This document shows, piece by piece, positions 59,401-64,000 of a stretch of DNA of 64,000 nt (the stretch's first letter is position 1; the number at the start of each line of letters is the position of its first letter). This stretch comes from Voacanga thouarsii. Its lineage: Eukaryota; Streptophyta; Magnoliopsida; Gentianales; Apocynaceae. Made by a program: the position numbers and the translations under genes. Location: assembly GCA_026120185.1 (NCBI GenBank), contig JANUWF010001783.1, positions 8,613,501-8,677,500 on the forward strand, read 5' to 3'. Below the pieces are notes generated by a model. It did not search any database. It was not told where the DNA came from and saw nothing but the letters and a program-made list of their open reading frames with translations.

Positions 59401-61824
59401 AGTTAGAAGTAGTCAATGGGCTATCTTTGATTATGTCTTACATCTATTCCAGTATATCCAATTTCTGGAATGCACTTGAATTAGTCTATGGCTATCTAAA
59501 GTGCAGTTGGCTATATTTTATACATTATAATAGATTAACAATTATTGGAAGTATAACTTTTGTCCTTTGAATTGCTAAGTTCTTATTTAACACCTTATAT
59601 ACATGAAAAATCTCAACCAAGAGTTGTTTAACCATAGAGAAAACCATGTTTTGGGGTGCTGTTCATAATTATTTAAAACAAAAATTACAATATATTTTCC
59701 AGGCCTGAAACGCCGTGATATATCAGGAGATTCATAGAGATTCATGAACCAGATTTATGAGATTCTTAACCAAGTAATAATCTAAACTTCAAAATGATAG
59801 ATAAGAGGTCAGTTGGAAAAAAAAAAAAAATGATGCTGTTATGATCATCTATGGCCAGAACATAGGTTAAAGAACCAAAAAAAAAAAAAAAAAAAAAAAT
59901 CTATCTAAGATCAAATACTTATCATACCAATGTTGTTGCATCACTTGAACATTTCAGGAGTGAGTAAGGCGCAATTTCCTTTAGCTCATCCCGGTACCTA
60001 GCTGCCTCCTGGTTGTAAAGATATGCCGCAAACATTATGAGAAGTAAGAAAGAGAAGGGCCAGACAAAGTTAGAAGATATGCAAATTTAGGTATAAATCA
60101 TTCAACTTCCTATATAAAACAAATAGAGACAAGGAAATGTCAAAGTACATTTATTCACCAACATACAGTTGTGATCTCATTATTAACAATATAGTAACTG
60201 AGATAGTATACATCATGATCTCATTATTAATAATATAGTAACTGAGATAGTATATATCATGAATGATGAATATTTCCATAAGGTGTTCTGAGATTTCCCA
60301 AATGATTACAGAAAGTTTTCATGATTCAAAATCAAGGCTCACATTACAAACTAGAAAAGAAAAAAAGGATCACAACTCCCCAGTACTGACCCACTAATTC
60401 TATTGCCAAAAAAAGGATCTCACTACACACAACTCCCAAGTTTGCATCTGCAGTGAACTCAAATTCATGCTATACAACATCATCAAATAGAGGGGGCAAA
60501 GAAAAAGAGGGCCATCTACCCTAAAACACTGAGGCATTGGTGCAACTCCAAAACTAAAATGACAACATATATGCTTGCTTTATCTGTTAGTGAAGCAGAA
60601 TTATCCAATTTCAATGGTTTCTTCAATATCATTTTCAGTTTTCACTATTTGTTTCTCAGTTGAAGAACCTTCTACTGCGTAAGTCCAATGTATAATCCTA
60701 AAACATAACTTTCATATACAAAAATACAAACCTCAAACTTCTCATCTTCAATGGCTTCCTTCAACAATCTTCTCAGCCGCAATACCGGCTCCTCATCCTC
60801 AAATGATTTCAATGAATCCCGAAGTCTAGCAGCTTCCTTGTAGTCCTACAAATAAGATACAACTGTACTAGTATAAAAACAAACTCAATGAGAAGTAATA
60901 CAACCACTACAAAAATCTAGAAACTTACATAACAGTCAACAAATATGACATGCACAAATTCAAATTCTGTTTCAATTAGATGGTTTTTCCAGTATCACAA
61001 AAATTCATAATAACAGTGCAAAAAACAAAACATCCAAATTAAAATTATTCATGACAAAGAGGTAACTCAATTGATTAGAAAAACCCCTTAGGAGATAATT
61101 GATCACACGTTCGATTCACATCAACATGCCTGTGCCCCTTATGGATATACTAATAAAAAAAATTAAAAACAAAATAACAGTTTCTTATAGGTATGGCCAA
61201 TGATGACTTTAAAATTATATTTAAATTCCCCAATGAATTTCCCGAATTAGTTTGGAATAAAAGAATTAAATTAGGCTTACCAAAAATTACCAACTAACCA
61301 AAGTTTCAAACTATAATTACATTATGATGAAAAATGGAATTTTCAAAATAATTTTCTAAATTCTCCAACTAATTTCAAATTCTTTTTACAAAAACAAATG
61401 CTGAAATTAATTTGCGCACGACACATTTAGAATATATAGCGTTTCCACATATAATAATAGATTAAAAACAACAGCCAACCTCAGATTTCGCAGCTACTTC
61501 CATTTGCTGCTTTAGCAAAGCATAAGTTTGACTCCTGGAGAGAAACGAATTCGGGCTAGAGCCCGGATCTGGACCGGAACCATGACTGGCACCGGAATTG
61601 GAACCGGAGCTCTGGCTCTCTGCACCGCTGCTATTTCTCTCAGCTGCACAAGCTACAATTCTGCATGGCCTCAAAACACTACCGTCATTAACACGAATAC
61701 TCCTGCAATTCAACCATGGCTTTCTATCCAAATCACCTCCGAGTCCACAATGGAATCGACTAGGCAGCGCTCGTTTCGCCACAGCCGTGAAATCGGCTGG
61801 CACGTTGAAACTCAACGAATACAT
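56405..61824 (-). CDS. UVR-motif and ApaG-domain protein, probably plastid
   Basis: Six exons on the minus strand: 61480-61824, 60732-60845, 59928-60008, 57583-57755, 57292-57388 and 56405-56539. All junctions keep frame, giving 314 residues plus TGA. Residues 1 to about 55 are rich in Ser, Arg and Ala with few acidic residues, like a chloroplast transit peptide; a Ser/Gly linker follows to about 95. Two UVR-type helical motifs lie at about 101-133 ([15 protein letters not shown] joined to [12 protein letters not shown] across exons 1-2) and 142-165 ([21 protein letters not shown]). An ApaG (DUF525) domain spans about 180-305 ([56 protein letters not shown]). UVR motifs serve protein contacts, for example in Clp adaptors; ApaG is a fibronectin-like fold. 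The biochemical role is not known to me; a protease-adaptor role is speculation. Confidence 0.9.
57756..59927 (-). other. Intron 3 of the UVR-ApaG gene
   Basis: A 2.2-kb intron bounded by GTATG after exon 3 and TTCCAG before exon 4. It includes poly-A runs at 59,818-59,830 and 59,877-59,899. Plus-strand ORFs inside it have no recognisable domain. Confidence 0.8.
60173..60260. repeat. Two-copy 44-bp tandem repeat in an intron
   Basis: Units start at 60173 and 60217, both gatctcattattaa(c/t)aata followed by tagtaactgagatagtata. It lies in intron 2 of the UVR-ApaG gene. Confidence 0.85.
61058..61165 (+). mobile_element. SINE-like tRNA-derived element
   Basis: The plus strand has ggtaactcaattgattag (like a tRNA A-box/D-arm, 61061-61078) and cacgttcgattcac (B-box, about 61,107-61,120), about 45 bp apart. 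A short body and an A-rich tail (aataaaaaaaatt) follow. This is the plan of plant SINEs. It lies in intron 1 of the UVR-ApaG gene, antisense. Target duplications were not clear by eye. Confidence 0.55.
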
Positions 61825-62370
61825 TTTCGTTTTTCTAAATTTTCTTTTTTTACCGTTTTTCTTATTTTCTGGAAAACTTTGAGTACGAGGATTCGAATTT
61901 CGGTTTCGGAAAGGGAAGGTTTTGGCTAGATGCTGTGTTCTGGTAAGGTGTAATTACGGTATTGTGCATAAGCTATTAAGGATTGATTGGCGTGTTTGGC
62001 TGATAGGGCAGGGATACTTTGGGTATTTCATTGGAGGATCCTTTCTCAGCCAAGGCGGTGAAGCTTCGACTGAGAGAGATATTTTGGAGATTATGAAGGA
62101 GGAAGTTACACGTGTTGAGAGGGATCTTCTTTATGTATAGACCTCAAAATCCAAAAGTTTGTTGTCAGCTCTGCCTCCCATGTAGGCTAATTGATTTTTT
62201 TTTTGGGTGATAGCTAAGTGGATGGAGAAGAGAGAGAAGGGGAGTGCGGGGGTACACAGAATCAAAACTAATTGGACACGTAAATATTTAAATTTGAAAA
62301 GAATTTTTTTATCTAAGGAAGAGGGATTTTACCTTTTATTATTTTTTTCAAAATGATTAAATTTATTTTA
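61825..62370. other. Upstream region of the UVR-ApaG gene
   Basis: About 545 bp between the start codon of the minus-strand gene and the hAT end, expected to hold its 5' UTR and promoter. A plus-strand ORF (61922-62140) has no recognisable domain and is not called. Confidence 0.5.
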
Positions 62371-64000
62371 AGGGATGGCAATGAGATTGGGACGGACCGG
62401 AGACTAAAAATTTTGACCTTACTCCCGTATATTTCCCGTTTCCTCAGTCCTCGACAAGGGAAGAGGCAGGGATCTCCGCCCCGACCCACCGAGAATAAAA
62501 TAATCTCCAATCCCAACCCGGTAGGGAACTAGGAAGGCAGGGGTCTAGTTTCAGCCCAATGGAAAATCGGGGATGTGGGGCCCGATTTTAATCCAGCAGC
62601 GCAACAACAAAATTAAGAATGCTGAATATTTTATTTCATAAATTAAACACATCTCAAGCTAAATTTAATGACCTATGTAAATAGATAATTCCTAACCTCA
62701 TAAAAACAAAAGACAAAGACATGTTATTTTCACAAAAGAGAATTCAACTGCTACAAGTTCAATTATCCCAGCACATATCAATCGACAAAATGGAAACACA
62801 AGTCAAGATAACAAACTGGAAATACAACCCAAGAGTTCAAGATATTAAAAACGTAAATAAGCAAATGACGTATGAAATAACCAAGTTCAACATACAATAC
62901 AATGTAAATAATATCCCCACTTAAACATATAATGTAATTTAAGTTAAGAAAAGTTACAGTTGCCAAATCCAAACTTCATTCAAGTCCAACCTCGGTAGTC
63001 CCACTCACCTAGAAAAGAAATATTGTTAGTAATTTTTTAAGTATTATGTACATTATTCGAAATATTAATAAAGCAAATCAACAATACCAAAAAAATATAA
63101 AGGATAATAAGTTTTAAAAAAAATTACCCTACTCTCATCATCGACATCCATGTCGTCTATAATAGAGCCAAACTCTATAGCATTCAAAGAAGAACCTATA
63201 AAAATATTAATTAATTAAAATATAAATATAATACGACACAATTTATAAACTATATTTATTATGTATACCTTTACTATTAGCACAAATATCAGTATACAAC
63301 AAATTCTGGACACACATTAAAGCTTCAAGTATATCTGGATGAAGTTTGCTCGATGTGGATTTACCATTCTTCCTCCAGTACTAAATGCATACTCTGAAGC
63401 AACTATGGATACCAAAATACAAAATATATCCCTAATAATCAGGTGAAGAATGAGATATTTGGTTTCATTTGACTTCCACCAATTTAAGATATCAAATTCC
63501 CCACTACCCCATGGTAAAACTTTTTCCTCCAAATATTGATCAAACTCTGTCTTTTCTTGCAAGTTATTCTCATTTTATGCTACAAAATTATAAAATCCAC
63601 TAAGTCTATTTTCCACTGTTGTCGTTGACCGATTTCCAAGTTGTTGAAGAGATTGAAATTACAAGAAAGTTGTTGACTGACTTGAATACTTCTCATTTTT
63701 TTAACTTGTATTCATGAAACAAATCACTACAAAACTTTTTGATTTTCTCAATCTTCCTAGGAGTATCATTACCAAATATTTGTGGAAGAGCATAATCCAC
63801 CAAAGTCATCTTATATCATGGATCCAATAATACAGCTACACCCATAATTCCATGCACATCTTTCCAATATTTATCAAATTTATAAACCATCTTTTTAGCA
63901 ATTTTTTTTCCCAATTGATTCTCACTTGCAAGCCATTTCTCTAATTCCATTCTAATATTGAAAGCAGTAAGGAAAAACAAATTTATAGTTGGAGAGTTGG
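62371..64000 (-). mobile_element. hAT DNA transposon, 3' part, leaves window
   Basis: The left end agggatggcaatgagattgg (62371-62390) resembles the common hAT terminal word CAGGGATGGCAA. It is followed by a GC-rich subterminal zone (62,380-62,600) with gacggacc, gccccgaccc and ggggcccga words. Transposase fragments on the minus strand start at about 63,300. The other end and its 8-bp target duplication are outside the window. Confidence 0.75.
63314..64000 (-). pseudogene. hAT transposase C-terminal part, broken
   Basis: The minus strand shows part of the DUF4413/RNase-H-like region (about 63,690-64,000: KWLASENQLG, KFDKYWKDVHGIMGVAVLLDP) and then the hAT dimerisation domain (63317-63562: FDILNWWKSNETKYLILHLI, RDIFCILVSIVASEYAFSTGGRMVNPHR). 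Stops and frame changes between the two blocks (for example near 63,575 and 63,700) indicate an inactive copy. The style is that of the RICESLEEPER/DAYSLEEPER-like hAT group. An intron in the 3' region cannot be excluded as the cause of some breaks. Confidence 0.82.

Noticed and set aside
61528..61929. 133-residue plus-strand ORF over exon 1 of the UVR-ApaG gene
   Set aside because: Shadow of the real minus-strand coding exon in a Ser/Gly-rich, GC-richer region.
61922..62140. 72-residue plus-strand ORF
   Set aside because: No recognisable domain; most likely upstream sequence of the UVR-ApaG gene.
1..64000. CRISPR arrays, operons, phage or other prokaryotic systems
   Set aside because: Spliced plant genes and plant transposable elements fill the window; no regularly spaced repeats with unique spacers exist.

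Overview
This window is nuclear DNA of a flowering plant, most likely a eudicot. The base composition is AT-rich. Host genes have short exons with GT..AG introns. The retrotransposons carry primer sites matching plant initiator-tRNA(Met) (TGGTATCAGA). The four host proteins belong to families typical of dicot genomes. There is no sign of bacterial, plasmid or organellar organisation. All coordinates and splice sites were read by eye; no alignment was run.

Layout. (1) 1-14,390 is a nested transposable-element block. It holds a minus-strand Copia element with unusually long (about 2.03 kb) LTRs that runs off the left edge. A solo LTR of the same family sits in its leader in the opposite orientation (3480-5527). 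Next come a Gypsy-like LTR (about 8.0-9.4 kb), a diverged LTR related to the first family, and a 5'-truncated plus-strand Copia element with its 3' LTR (10,717-14,390). (2) 16,725-24,134 is an apparently intact plus-strand gene for a PX-domain plus Rubicon-homology (DUF4206) protein, 4 coding exons and about 1164 residues. (3) 24.1-27.1 kb holds a 42-bp minisatellite and a Gypsy-type LTR remnant. (4) 27,161-44,619 is a plus-strand DUF21/CBS (CNNM-like) gene, apparently a pseudogene. It has a solo LTR in intron 2, two Copia elements (29,378-37,034 and 37,114-42,626) in intron 4, a TGA in exon 5 and a frameshift in exon 10. (5) 45,379-47,271 is an intact 8-exon minus-strand gene for a multi-pass membrane protein, convergent with the pseudogene. 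(6) 47.3-52.5 kb is AT-rich with no gene recognised. (7) 52,504-55,710 is a full-length but decayed RTE-type LINE with a perfect 17-bp target duplication. A second, short LINE tail occupies the same target. (8) 56,405-61,824 is an intact 6-exon minus-strand gene for a plastid-type UVR plus ApaG protein of 314 residues, with a SINE-like unit in intron 1. (9) 62,371-64,000 is the 3' end of an hAT transposon that leaves the window.

How the parts relate. The four host genes belong to unrelated processes (endosomal trafficking, divalent-cation handling, an uncharacterised membrane protein, a chloroplast UVR/ApaG protein) and form no pathway; the order is ordinary plant synteny broken up by elements. 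I found no convincing undescribed biological system. The best observations are structural: a direct duplication of about 90 bp of host intron flanking one Copia element, which keeps an 'empty site' for the neighbouring Copia; an in-frame 159-bp duplication inside a Copia RNase H; a 2-kb inverted LTR pair; and two LINE tails of different age at one target.
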